A DNA stretch of 12,007 bases from JAJFFW01 sp963922595. Lineage in GTDB: Bacteria > Pseudomonadota > Alphaproteobacteria > Caulobacterales > Parvularculaceae. Positions within the stretch are counted from its first letter, which is position 1; the number at the start of each line of letters is the position of its first letter. Made by a program: the position numbers and the translations under genes. Under the pieces are notes generated by a model. It was not told the DNA's origin. It worked only from the letters and a program-made list of their open reading frames with translations, and ran no database searches. Below are positions 1 to 7,708 of this stretch, in pieces. The stretch covers positions 1 through 12,007 of the forward strand of contig CAWUIM010000083.1 of NCBI GenBank assembly GCA_963922595.1, written 5' to 3'.

Positions 1-1853
1 ACCTTGGCGATCGGGCTGCCTGCGTGCTGCTGGGCCGCGGCCACCGCCTCCTCGCGGTCGCCGGAAAGCAGCTCCGTGCGCACGCCGCGTTCTGAAAGGT
101 CCGCGAATACGCGCGCGGCGTCTTTATGCGGCGCATCAAAAAATTCGAAACGAACGGGATCGCCGTCGCCGCGACGGAACCAGGTCTCGAGCGAGGCGTC
201 GTCCGTATCCGGCGCACCGACCCAAGCTGCAGAGCCAAGACGCACCCGCTGACCGTCGCGCTTTCCTTCAACGCCGAGGCCGGGAAATTCCACGGCGTCT
301 TCAAGCGCTGCGCCAGCCCCCGCCGCCTCAACGATCGCCCTCGACAATGGATGGCGAGAGACCCGCGCCAGAGACGCGGCGTCTGACAAATCATTCAGCG
401 CAATATCGGTCCCGTTGGCGAGTTGCGGGCGCCCAAGCGTCAACGTCCCGGTTTTGTCGAACACCATGGCGTCGGCTTCAGCAAGACGTTCAAGCGCATC
501 ACCTGATTTAACGAGCACACCGCGCTTGAATAATCGCCCCGTCGCCACGACCTGCACGGCCGGTGCGGCGAGACCGAGCGCACAGGGGCAAGTGATGATC
601 AACACCGCAATCGCGTTCATGATCGCGAGGCGCGGCCCGCCGCCCACCAGCATCCATCCGAGGAATGTCGCGGCTGCGAGCGAATGCACCACAGGCACAT
701 ACAAGCGCGCCGCCCTGTCAGCGAGTCGCACATACCGGCTGCGCGATTGCTCGCCGGCTTCAATAAGACGCGCGAGATCGGCGATTAACGAATTCTCGAC
801 GGTCGCTGTCGCGCGCATGACCAAGCGATCCGAGACATTGAGAACGCCCGCGTGGATCGGGTCGTCAACACCCAATTTTTCCGGCGCGCTTTCGCCCGTC
901 ACCATGGAACGATCCGCATAGGAAGCGCCATCGACAATCACGCCATCTACAGCCGCACGATCGCCAGGCGACAATAGAAGCCTATCGCCAATCACAATTT
1001 CATTCGCCGAGATCGCCGTAACAAGGCCGGCGTCGCCTAGGCGCTGCGCCGTCGTTTTTTGCATCGCCAACAGGTCGCGCGCGGCTGCGCGCGCGCGCCA
1101 GCGCAACCGATGATCAAGATAGCGCCCGATAAGCAGAAAAAAGAGCAGCATCACCGCGGCGTCGAAATATGTATGTTCGCCGGCGGCGAAGAACTCATAG
1201 ACGCTGACGCCCAGCGCCAAAATCACCGCAAGCGAGATCGGCACGTCCATATTGGCGCCGCGGTTCTTCAGCGCGTTCCAGGCGGATCTAAAAAACGGCT
1301 GTCCCGCATAGAGGGCTGCTGGAATAGCGATGAGCGCGGACGCCCAATGCATGAGGCCGCGCGTGCCCGCGCCCATGTCCCCACCGCCCGCCCATACCGA
1401 CACGGAGAGCAACATGACGTTCGCCATCGCGAACCCGGCGACGCCAAGCGCGCGCAATAGCCGGCGCCCCTCCGCATCGTGATCGCTTTCTATGGCTTCC
1501 GGATCGTAAGGCGCCGCCCGGAAGCCGATTTGATGGAGTCTTTCGGAAATGGTCCGCGGCGCCCAATCAACGCCCTCGCGCCATGCGAGGGACAAACGCC
1601 CGGTCGATAGATTAAGCCTGGCGCGCTCCATGCCCTCAAGCCCGCCCATCGCGCCTTCGATCTTCGAGATGCAGCCGGCGCATTTCGCGCCGAACACAGC
1701 AAGCTCCAGGTTTGCAGCGCCGTCGCGCCGGCGAACGAAGGGCGCTGGGTCAATCACCTGCGTCCCGACCGCCTCACCTGACGCAGTCGCGGGCGCCAAA
1801 CCGCTCGGACAACCGGCGGCGTCATTCTGGTCAAATGCGATCTCGGCGCTCAT
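1..1853 (-). CDS. ccoI: Copper-translocating P1B-type ATPase CcoI/FixI (C-terminus cut by window edge)
   Basis: This inner-membrane P-type ATPase exports Cu(I) from the cytoplasm; the FixI/CcoI subfamily supplies copper for the CuB site of cbb3 oxidase. About 617 codons are visible from an ATG at 1853, in one unbroken frame. From the N-terminus there is a heavy-metal-associated domain (about residues 49-115) with a C58-A-G-C61 metal site, membrane segments, the actuator motif TGES (319-322), the transmembrane metal motif C422-P423-C424, the phosphorylation motif D466-KTGT, and the P1B His-Pro pair H501-P502. The C-terminal hinge and last helices lie beyond position 1. The start codon overlaps the ccoH stop as ATGA, the usual sign of translational coupling. 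CPC and a single HMA domain indicate copper rather than zinc. Assignment to CcoI over a general CopA exporter rests mainly on its place after ccoGH. A ccoS gene often follows but would lie outside the window. Confidence 0.95.
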   Translation of the reverse strand, partial: MSAEIAFDQNDAAGCPSGLAPATASGEAVGTQVIDPAPFVRRRDGAANLELAVFGAKCAGCISKIEGAMGGLEGMERARLNLSTGRLSLAWREGVDWAPRTISERLHQIGFRAAPYDPEAIESDHDAEGRRLLRALGVAGFAMANVMLLSVSVWAGGGDMGAGTRGLMHWASALIAIPAALYAGQPFFRSAWNALKNRGANMDVPISLAVILALGVSVYEFFAAGEHTYFDAAVMLLFFLLIGRYLDHRLRWRARAAARDLLAMQKTTAQRLGDAGLVTAISANEIVIGDRLLLSPGDRAAVDGVIVDGASYADRSMVTGESAPEKLGVDDPIHAGVLNVSDRLVMRATATVENSLIADLARLIEAGEQSRSRYVRLADRAARLYVPVVHSLAAATFLGWMLVGGGPRLAIMNAIAVLIITCPCALGLAAPAVQVVATGRLFKRGVLVKSGDALERLAEADAMVFDKTGTLTLGRPQLANGTDIALNDLSDAASLARVSRHPLSRAIVEAAGAGAALEDAVEFPGLGVEGKRDGQRVRLGSAAWVGAPDTDDASLETWFRRGDGDPVRFEFFDAPHKDAARVFADLSERGVRTELLSGDREEAVAAAQQHAGSPIAK

Positions 1854-2335
1854 TCCAATATCAGCCGGTTGGTAAAGACGAATTCTTCGTCGCGGCCGCT
1901 GACGGCCCGACCTTCCAATTCCCAGACCCCTGCAGCGGCGGGTGTCTGGGCGATATATTCACCGTTTCCAATGCTTGAAAAAACAAAAACATGATCCTCA
2001 ATGTCGCTCGCGGGGCGCGACAGGACGCCAAAGATATCAAGATCGGAAATCGGCGAGCCGTTACTTCCCGACATTTTTAATCTAAGCTCGACGCGCCCGT
2101 TCTTCAACGACGCCTCCGCGATTGTCGCCGCCCAACCGCGCGACGCTTGCTCCGCACGGGCTGCGAGGCGTTCATTGTAGTTCAGACCCTGAAGGTATGA
2201 TTTTTTTTCTTTCTCCCCTGGAAACGTATTCATGGCGTAGTGAATAAAGACCGCATTCGCGGCCATGATGACAAGAAAGAAACCAATCAGCATGGCCAGA
2301 ACATGCTTTCCTGTAAGTCGAAACTCCGTCGCCAT
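1850..2335 (-). CDS. ccoH: Cbb3 oxidase assembly protein CcoH/FixH
   Basis: CcoH (FixH) is a small bitopic membrane protein required for assembly or stability of cbb3 oxidase; in other species it contacts the CcoNOP complex. The 161-residue product fits the family. It has a short N-terminal cytoplasmic stretch, one membrane helix at about residues 12-34, and a periplasmic domain of about 125 residues that looks beta-rich. I see no catalytic or metal-binding motif, as expected. The ATG at 2335 shares one base with the ccoG stop (TAATG), and the TGA stop overlaps the ccoI start, so it is embedded in a coupled ccoG-H-I block. Identification combines length, topology and operon position. Sequence conservation in this family is low, so the neighbours carry much of the argument. 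Confidence 0.9.
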   Translation of the reverse strand: MATEFRLTGKHVLAMLIGFFLVIMAANAVFIHYAMNTFPGEKEKKSYLQGLNYNERLAARAEQASRGWAATIAEASLKNGRVELRLKMSGSNGSPISDLDIFGVLSRPASDIEDHVFVFSSIGNGEYIAQTPAAAGVWELEGRAVSGRDEEFVFTNRLILE

Positions 2336-3840
2336 TATTGTCTCTCCGTGAGGAAAACGGTTGCATTTTCCTTTTTCTCGCCCGTCACCGCATCGCGCAC
2401 GGTGAACGTTAAGGGCATCGATGCGAAGCGTTCGGCGCCCGCAGGCAGCGTTGCAAAAAAGCGGACTGCGCGGACATCGTCGCCGCGGACGCTTAATCGA
2501 ACCTCATTCTCATTCGCGACCTCCCCTACGGCGTCCACCTGAACGGCTTCTATCCCGCTGATCGATACAACGAATGCTCGCTCAACATTCGCCTTATTCA
2601 CAATTTTCAGCGTATAGGCGTTACGAATCGATCCGTCAGATAGCTGAACAAACGGCGGCGTTCGATCCCGCAGAATATTAACGTCCAACGTGGCCCGTGT
2701 CGTTAGCGCAAACACCATAATCGCGGACACAATGACGAAAACAGCACCATAAAATAGGGTCCGCGATCGCATGAGCCTAATTTTCGGCGCCAAGCCGTCC
2801 GCCCTGCGCGCCATATTCTTGTCAGTATCGTAAGCGATCAGTCCTTTCGGACGATCAATTTTGGCCATGATATCATCGCAAGCGTCGATGCAGAGCGCGC
2901 AGTTAATACATTCAAGCTGCGCGCCTTCGCGAATGTCGATCCCCATGGGACAGGCGGCGACGCACATCTTGCAATCAATACAATCGCCCCGCCCTTCCCA
3001 CGCTTCGCCCTTCTTATGGGCGCCGCGCGGCTCGCCGCGATCACGCTTGTAAGTAACCTGAAGCGTTTCTTCGTCCGTCAGCGCCGCCTGAATGCGCGGC
3101 CAGGGGCACATGTAAGTGCAGACTTGCTCACGCATCGACCCGGCAAGCATGTAGGTCGTGAATGTCAAAATCGCGATAAACAGATAAGCGGACGCGGGCG
3201 CTTCACCCGTAAATATTTGTGAGAAGACGGTGGGCGCGTCATGAAAATAAAACACCCACGCGCCGCCTGTCGCCGCCGCGATGGCGATCCAAACCGCATG
3301 CTTCATCGTCTTCTTGCGAATTTTCTCAAACGTCCAAGGCGCCTTGGCCAACTTCATACGTTTGTTGCGGTCTCCCTCAATCAGCCGTTCCGCCGCGATA
3401 TAGAGGTCCGTCCAAACTGTTTGTGGGCAGGCGTAACCGCACCAGATACGGCCGAATAATGCGGTCGCCAAAAAAAGACCTACCGCGGCGAGAATAAGCA
3501 GCCCCGTCACGTAATAGAGTTCGCTTGGCCAAATCTCGATAAAGAAGAAATAGAAACGCCCGCCTGCAAAATCCACAAGCACCGCCTGATCAGGCTCGCC
3601 AGGGCCGCGCGTCCATCGCACCCAGGGCAACAAATAATAAACGCCCAAGGTCGCGATCAACAAAAACCATTTCAGCGTCCGAAATTTTCCATGAACCAGT
3701 TTGGGATATATGGGTTCGCGCTTTTTATAGAGTTCGCGCGATGCGGCGCTATTGACCGGCGCCGCATCAATGACCGCAACGCCGTCCGCCGCCTCGACGT
3801 TCGTCGCTGCTCGCATCCGATTGAGATCGAGTTCGGTCAC
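2335..3840 (-). CDS. ccoG: Polyferredoxin-like cupric reductase/assembly protein CcoG (RdxA/FixG family)
   Basis: CcoG is a membrane iron-sulfur protein. Family members have been shown to reduce Cu(II) to Cu(I), which suits supply of copper to the CcoI pump. The 501-residue product has a cytoplasmic N-terminus and membrane helices near residues 56-72 and 108-128. These are followed by the family's C134-xxx-C138-P and C241-xxx-C245-P motifs and two ferredoxin-type 4Fe-4S motifs: C287, C290, C293, C297-P and C311, C314, C317, C321. A further helix at about 361-381 leads to a C-terminal immunoglobulin-like domain. The start is a GTG at 3840, the first possible start after an in-frame TAA. A GGAG lies 12 bases before it, which is long, so an ATG at residue 9 remains possible. 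It starts 15 bases after the ccoP stop and ends in a one-base overlap with ccoH. Confidence 0.96.
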   Translation of the reverse strand: MTELDLNRMRAATNVEAADGVAVIDAAPVNSAASRELYKKREPIYPKLVHGKFRTLKWFLLIATLGVYYLLPWVRWTRGPGEPDQAVLVDFAGGRFYFFFIEIWPSELYYVTGLLILAAVGLFLATALFGRIWCGYACPQTVWTDLYIAAERLIEGDRNKRMKLAKAPWTFEKIRKKTMKHAVWIAIAAATGGAWVFYFHDAPTVFSQIFTGEAPASAYLFIAILTFTTYMLAGSMREQVCTYMCPWPRIQAALTDEETLQVTYKRDRGEPRGAHKKGEAWEGRGDCIDCKMCVAACPMGIDIREGAQLECINCALCIDACDDIMAKIDRPKGLIAYDTDKNMARRADGLAPKIRLMRSRTLFYGAVFVIVSAIMVFALTTRATLDVNILRDRTPPFVQLSDGSIRNAYTLKIVNKANVERAFVVSISGIEAVQVDAVGEVANENEVRLSVRGDDVRAVRFFATLPAGAERFASMPLTFTVRDAVTGEKKENATVFLTERQ

Positions 3841-3855
3841 GAGGCAACATTACTC

Positions 3856-4725
3856 CTACTCGCCGCCGCCTAAGGAATGAACGTATACTGAAAGGGCGGT
3901 AATCTGCTCATCCGACAGGCGGTCGGTCCAATAAGGCATTACACCGGCGCGGCCAAAATAGATCGTTTGGTGAAGATCGTTTCGCTCGCCGCCATAGAGC
4001 CAAATAGCGTCCGTCAAATTCGGTGCGCCGAGCTCTTGTTGGCCTTTTCCTTCTGCGCCATGGCAGGACGCGCATTGCTGGGCGAACAATGGCGCGGCTC
4101 TTTCCACCGCCGCTTGATCCGCTTCCCGCCCCGAGAGTTGCGTGACATATTCAACCATATCGCTCACCTGTTCGCGCGTGAACGCACCGGTTTCTCCAAA
4201 CGCAAGCATGACATTTATGCGCGTCTCAGGGTGCGCCGCACGGATGCCGTGGTGTAGTGTTTTTTGAATATTTTCGAGCGTTCCGCCCCAGATCCATGCA
4301 TCGTCCACAAGCGACGGATATCCCTTGTACCCTTGACCGCCGGCGCCATGACAGGTGGCGCAATTATCGCCAAAAAGCGACGCGCCCGCATTCATTGCAA
4401 ACTGCAAAAGTTGCGGATCACGTTCGACGTCTTCAATGGATGATACGTTTAGCAATTGCTGCATTTGCGCGCTGCGTTGCGCGTCCAACGCATTGATCGC
4501 CGCTTCCACATTCGCGCGCTCCGTATGCCCTCGAACGCCGGCAAAATGGCCCGTAATACCCGGCCACGACGGCATCAAGATCCAGTAAACGACGGACCAC
4601 GCGACTGTGACCCATAAAATGATCAACCACCATCGCGGCAGCGGATTGTTCAACTCTTTAATGCCGTCCCATTCGTGCCCGGTCGTCTCGACGCCGGTCG
4701 GCTGGTCAATTTCCTTATCCGACAT
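3856..4725 (-). CDS. ccoP: Cbb3-type cytochrome oxidase dihaem subunit CcoP
   Basis: CcoP is the membrane-anchored dihaem cytochrome c of cbb3 oxidase. It passes electrons toward CcoO and the binuclear centre in CcoN. The 289-residue product has a conserved N-terminal region, a membrane helix at about residues 32-51, and two periplasmic cytochrome c domains with haem motifs C122-ATC-H126 and C218-ASC-H222. M173 and M263 are likely axial ligands. I chose the ATG at 4725, where GAGGA lies at good spacing and the protein begins MSDKEIDQ. An ATG seven codons further upstream would add an unusual Met-rich leader and has no ribosome site. With this start the gene overlaps the end of ccoQ by 11 bases. 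The order O-Q-P is standard for this operon. Confidence 0.97.
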   Translation of the reverse strand: MSDKEIDQPTGVETTGHEWDGIKELNNPLPRWWLIILWVTVAWSVVYWILMPSWPGITGHFAGVRGHTERANVEAAINALDAQRSAQMQQLLNVSSIEDVERDPQLLQFAMNAGASLFGDNCATCHGAGGQGYKGYPSLVDDAWIWGGTLENIQKTLHHGIRAAHPETRINVMLAFGETGAFTREQVSDMVEYVTQLSGREADQAAVERAAPLFAQQCASCHGAEGKGQQELGAPNLTDAIWLYGGERNDLHQTIYFGRAGVMPYWTDRLSDEQITALSVYVHSLGGGE

Positions 4726-4879
4726 GAGCGTCATCCTCATCATCAAGCGGAATCTGTTTCGCCTCGTCGAACCCGCGCTGGTTTTGCGGGTTCAAGGCGT
4801 AAATAAGGACCAGCACGAAAGCGAGAACGAATAGAAGCAGCCCCCACGTCTGCGCAATACTGGAAAGCGTTTCATACAT
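4715..4879 (-). CDS. ccoQ: Cbb3-type cytochrome oxidase small subunit CcoQ
   Basis: This short gene encodes 54 residues, beginning MYETLSSIAQTW and ending at a TAA (4715-4717). CcoQ is a small single-helix subunit that helps stabilise the cbb3 complex and is not essential for catalysis in all species. The product has one membrane helix at about residues 11-29, followed by a short cytoplasmic tail with NPQNQRGFDEA, close to the typical CcoQ pattern, and an acidic DDEDD stretch. The ATG is six bases after the ccoO TGA stop, and the last 11 bases overlap ccoP. Because of its size it is easily missed by gene callers with a length cut-off. Confidence 0.93.
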   Translation of the reverse strand: MYETLSSIAQTWGLLLFVLAFVLVLIYALNPQNQRGFDEAKQIPLDDEDDAHVG

Positions 4880-4885
4880 CGCCGA

Positions 4886-5614
4886 TCACCGGTAATTTTC
4901 TTCAGCTTCATAGGTTGAGAAATCGACCATCGTCCCCAGCACCTGCAAATAGGCGATCATGGCGTCCATCTCGGAAATCTTGCGAGGATCGCCGTCGAAA
5001 TCACGGATCTGCGCTTTGGGGTACCGGGCGATAAATTCATCATAAATATCCGAGAATGGATCGACTTGCGCTTCCAGATCCTTCTTGGCATTTTCAATCA
5101 TCTCATCCGTATAGGGAACGCCAACAGCGCGATTGGCTTTCAACCAGTCCTCGACTTGCGAATAGTCGAGAGCCCGTTTGTCCAAAACTGCATAGGGCGG
5201 CATGACGGACTCCGGCACGACGCTCCTCGGATCGACAAGATGTTGCTGGTGCCATGCGTCGGAGTATTTTCCGCCGACGCGCGCCAGATCCGGGCCGGAG
5301 CGCTTCGACCCCCATTGAAACGGGTGGTCGTACATGCTTTCCGCCGCCAGTGAATAATGCCCATACCTCTCGACCTCGTCGCGCAGCGGCCGCACCATTT
5401 GTGAATGACAGACATAACAACCCTCACGAATGTAGATATTCCGTCCGGCAAGCTCCAATGGCGAATAGGGACGCACGCCTTTCACCTTCTCAATTGTTGA
5501 TTCCAGATAGAAGAGCGGTGCGATTTCCACGATGCCGCCGATGGCGACGACAATGAGAATGGCGACAGTGAGAAGGAGGCCGCGTTTTTCAAAAACTTCA
5601 TGACGATTAAGCAT
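4886..5614 (-). CDS. ccoO: Cbb3-type cytochrome oxidase monohaem subunit CcoO
   Basis: CcoO is the monohaem cytochrome c subunit of cbb3 oxidase (FixO family) and delivers electrons directly to CcoN. The 242-residue product has an N-terminal membrane anchor at about residues 13-33 that acts as an uncleaved signal. A periplasmic domain follows, with the haem motif C66-YVC-H70 in the family context REGCYVCHSQMVRP. M138 in ESVMPPY is the likely axial ligand. Length and motifs are normal for the family. The ATG at 5614 is preceded by GAGG at five bases and starts eight bases after the ccoN stop. Its stop is six bases before ccoQ. Nothing unusual is seen. Confidence 0.98.
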   Translation of the reverse strand: MLNRHEVFEKRGLLLTVAILIVVAIGGIVEIAPLFYLESTIEKVKGVRPYSPLELAGRNIYIREGCYVCHSQMVRPLRDEVERYGHYSLAAESMYDHPFQWGSKRSGPDLARVGGKYSDAWHQQHLVDPRSVVPESVMPPYAVLDKRALDYSQVEDWLKANRAVGVPYTDEMIENAKKDLEAQVDPFSDIYDEFIARYPKAQIRDFDGDPRKISEMDAMIAYLQVLGTMVDFSTYEAEENYR

Positions 5615-5622
5615 AATGACCT

Positions 5623-7281
5623 CTACTCAGCGGGCGCGGCCACGAGGCCCGGTGATTGCGCGTATTCTTTTTCGCGAACATCGCCGCGCGCTGTTCGCCA
5701 CAAATTGTACGCCATGATGAACGCCCCGATGAGGAACAACAAACCGCCTAACATGCGGATGATGTAATAGGGGTGCATGGCTTCAACAGTTTCTACAAAG
5801 GAGAATTCGAGAAAACCGAATTCATTGTAGGCGCGCCACATAAGGCCCTGCATGATTCCTGAGACCCACATGGAGGTTATGTAAAGAAGGATGCCAAGGG
5901 TCGAAATCCAGAAATGCCATTCGACCAACTGCTTCGAATAAAGCTCTTTGCGCTTCCAGAGCCACGGGACAAGACAATAAAGCGCGCCGAAGGAGATATA
6001 TCCAACCCATCCGAGCGCCCCTGAATGGACATGACCAATCGTCCAGTCCGTATAGTGAGAAAGAGAATTGATAGCGCGGATGGACATGAGCGGCCCTTCA
6101 AAGGTGGACATGCCATAGAACGCGACCGAGACGACCATCATCCGCAAAACAGGGTCCGTGCGCAGTTTGTCCCATGCGCCTGAAAGCGTCATCAATCCGT
6201 TGATCATGCCGCCCCAGGACGGCATCCACAGCATAATCGAAAACGTCATGCCGAGCGTCTGCGCCCACTCCGGAAGCGCCGTGTAATGAAGATGATGCGG
6301 ACCGGCCCAGATATAAATGAAGATCAGCGACCAGAAATGCACGATCGAAAGCCGGTAGGAATAAACCGGCCGCTCGGCCTTCTTCGGAATGAAATAATAC
6401 ATGATCGCGAGAAAACCGGCGGTAAGGAAAAACCCGACCGCGTTATGGCCGTACCACCATTGCGTCAGCGCGTCCTGCACTCCGGCGAAAAGACTATAGC
6501 TCTTGGAGCTTGTGAGCGAGATCGGGACCGCCAGATTATTGACGATGTGAAGCATCGCGATCGTCACAATAAAGGCGAGATAAAACCAGTTCGCCACATA
6601 GATATGCGGCTCTTTGCGTTTGAGGAGCGTGCCCAGAAAAACCAGCAGATACGCGACCCAGACGATTGTGAGCCAAAGATCAGCATACCACTCAGGCTCG
6701 GCATACTCCTTCGATTGGGTCACGCCCATCAAATAACCGGTCGCGGCGATGACGATGAAAAGATTGTATCCCCAGAAGACAAACCAGGGCGTCAGTCCGC
6801 CCCAAAGCCGGGTGCGACATGTTCTTTGCGCCACATAGAACGATGTCGCGATGAGAACATTGCCGCCGAAAGCAAAAATAACGGCTGACGTGTGGAGCGG
6901 CCTCAACCGGCCGAAGCTTGTCCATGGAAGGTCGGGAAAGTAAAGCAGATTTGGAAACGCCAACTGCCCGGCGATGATGACGCCAACCAGAAAGCCGGCG
7001 ATCCCCCAAAAGACAGATGCAAACACGCCGGCTTTGACAACGCCGATTTCGTAGCTGTTTTGATCCGCGACGAACCCGGATGTCCGATGGGAGATGAGCG
7101 CAAAGCCGCCGGCAAGGGCGGCGACAAGGAACATAATTGCATGGGCGCCCATTAACGGATCAGCCGTGCGCGCCGCCGTAAATAACGACCATAACATGAG
7201 CGTGACAAGCATCGCTCCAATGAAAAATAAATCGCCGCCGAAATCAGAGGCGCTTTGCGCGCGCGTTCCCTTCACAGGCAT
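5623..7281 (-). CDS. ccoN: Cbb3-type cytochrome oxidase catalytic subunit CcoN
   Basis: CcoN is the membrane catalytic subunit of the high-affinity C-family haem-copper oxidase; it reduces oxygen to water and pumps protons. The 552-residue product has many hydrophobic helices. The active-site residues are in place at the spacing known from Pseudomonas stutzeri CcoN: CuB ligands H279, H329 and H330 (GPHHLH), high-spin haem b3 ligand H417, low-spin haem b ligands H130 (RLRPLH) and H419 (HVHSG), and the crosslinking tyrosine at Y323. The protein is longer at the N-terminus than the Pseudomonas enzyme, as is common in alphaproteobacteria. The ATG at 7281 has only a weak ribosome site (GGCGGGACTGG upstream). 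It is the first gene of the operon, 58 bases below a perfect FNR box. Confidence 0.98.
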   Translation of the reverse strand: MPVKGTRAQSASDFGGDLFFIGAMLVTLMLWSLFTAARTADPLMGAHAIMFLVAALAGGFALISHRTSGFVADQNSYEIGVVKAGVFASVFWGIAGFLVGVIIAGQLAFPNLLYFPDLPWTSFGRLRPLHTSAVIFAFGGNVLIATSFYVAQRTCRTRLWGGLTPWFVFWGYNLFIVIAATGYLMGVTQSKEYAEPEWYADLWLTIVWVAYLLVFLGTLLKRKEPHIYVANWFYLAFIVTIAMLHIVNNLAVPISLTSSKSYSLFAGVQDALTQWWYGHNAVGFFLTAGFLAIMYYFIPKKAERPVYSYRLSIVHFWSLIFIYIWAGPHHLHYTALPEWAQTLGMTFSIMLWMPSWGGMINGLMTLSGAWDKLRTDPVLRMMVVSVAFYGMSTFEGPLMSIRAINSLSHYTDWTIGHVHSGALGWVGYISFGALYCLVPWLWKRKELYSKQLVEWHFWISTLGILLYITSMWVSGIMQGLMWRAYNEFGFLEFSFVETVEAMHPYYIIRMLGGLLFLIGAFIMAYNLWRTARGDVREKEYAQSPGLVAAPAE

Positions 7282-7339
7282 AGACCAGTCCCGCCAAATA
7301 TCTATGCTATCGCTTTTGCCTGAGACCGCATCTCAATTC

Positions 7340-7353
7340 TTGATCTGGATCAA
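7340..7353. promoter_or_regulatory. Perfect FNR/FixK box between ccoN and the divergent small gene
   Basis: The sequence TTGATCTGGATCAA matches the TTGAT-N4-ATCAA consensus at all ten specified positions. Its centre is 65 bases from the ccoN ATG on the minus strand and 56 bases from the small exported-protein gene on the plus strand. On the plus strand a TATTGT at 7374-7379 would place the box near -40, an activating (class II) geometry. On the minus strand the -10 is less clear, with TAGCAT at 7309-7304 as one option. Activation of ccoN by FNR-type regulators is well established in alphaproteobacteria, and the regulator is encoded just downstream. Dual control of both genes is inferred. Confidence 0.85.
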
Positions 7354-7402
7354 GACACGCCGAAATTGGCCGTTATTGTCGAAATGTCGCAGCATTCAAC
7401 CG

Positions 7403-7693
7403 ATGAAAAAGGGCGCCATGAAGGGACGGCGATCAAGCGCATTATGGGCCGTCTTGCGACGGGCAATTTGTACGGTGAGCGCGCTCGCAATGACGGGCAC
7501 GGTCCTTTCGCCTTATGCGCATGCACAATCTGACGGCGATCTCCGCGTTCCGATTTGCGGCGGCGGCGATGTGCGCTTAATCAACATTGAAACCGAAAAT
7601 GGAAACAGCACGGTCCCAGAAGACAACGTCACGGCTTGCCACAGTATGTGCGTGCTCCTGCGTAAGAAGCTCGCGCCCTTAAAGAATGCTTAA
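7403..7693 (+). CDS. Small predicted exported protein with CHSMC motif, function unknown
   Basis: I do not recognise this gene with confidence. It encodes 96 residues from an ATG at 7403; a second ATG at 7418, preceded by AAGGG, is an alternative start. The N-terminus has a basic region (KGRRSS, LRR), a hydrophobic stretch and an AHA-Q site, which together look like a cleavable Sec signal peptide of about 42 residues. The mature part is about 54 residues with three cysteines, one in PICGGG and two in ACHSMC, and a basic C-terminus (LLRKKLAPLKN). The CxxxC with interleaved His and Met could bind copper or form a disulfide. It is divergent from ccoN across a perfect FNR box, and its stop is 15 bases from that of the convergent fnr. 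A role in periplasmic copper or oxidase biogenesis is a guess from context. Confidence 0.7.
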   Translation: MKKGAMKGRRSSALWAVLRRAICTVSALAMTGTVLSPYAHAQSDGDLRVPICGGGDVRLINIETENGNSTVPEDNVTACHSMCVLLRKKLAPLKNA

Positions 7694-7708
7694 ATGCCGT
7701 TCGAGCGA

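Noticed and set aside
415..921. Open frame of 168 codons on the plus strand
   Set aside because: It lies antisense to ccoI, whose frame is continuous and carries all P-type ATPase motifs. The plus-strand product has no recognisable domain.
1077..1100. Alternating GC run that could form Z-DNA or be a repeat
   Set aside because: It is explained by Arg- and Ala-rich coding sequence in ccoI (RWRARAAAR) in a GC-rich genome.
4726..4746. Upstream ATGs that would extend CcoP by seven residues (MMMRMTL)
   Set aside because: They have no ribosome site and lie inside ccoQ. The ATG at 4725 has GAGGA and gives the usual CcoP N-terminus.
6286..6888. Open frame of 200 codons on the plus strand
   Set aside because: It is antisense to ccoN, very charged and low in hydrophobic pattern, as expected for the complement of a membrane-protein gene.
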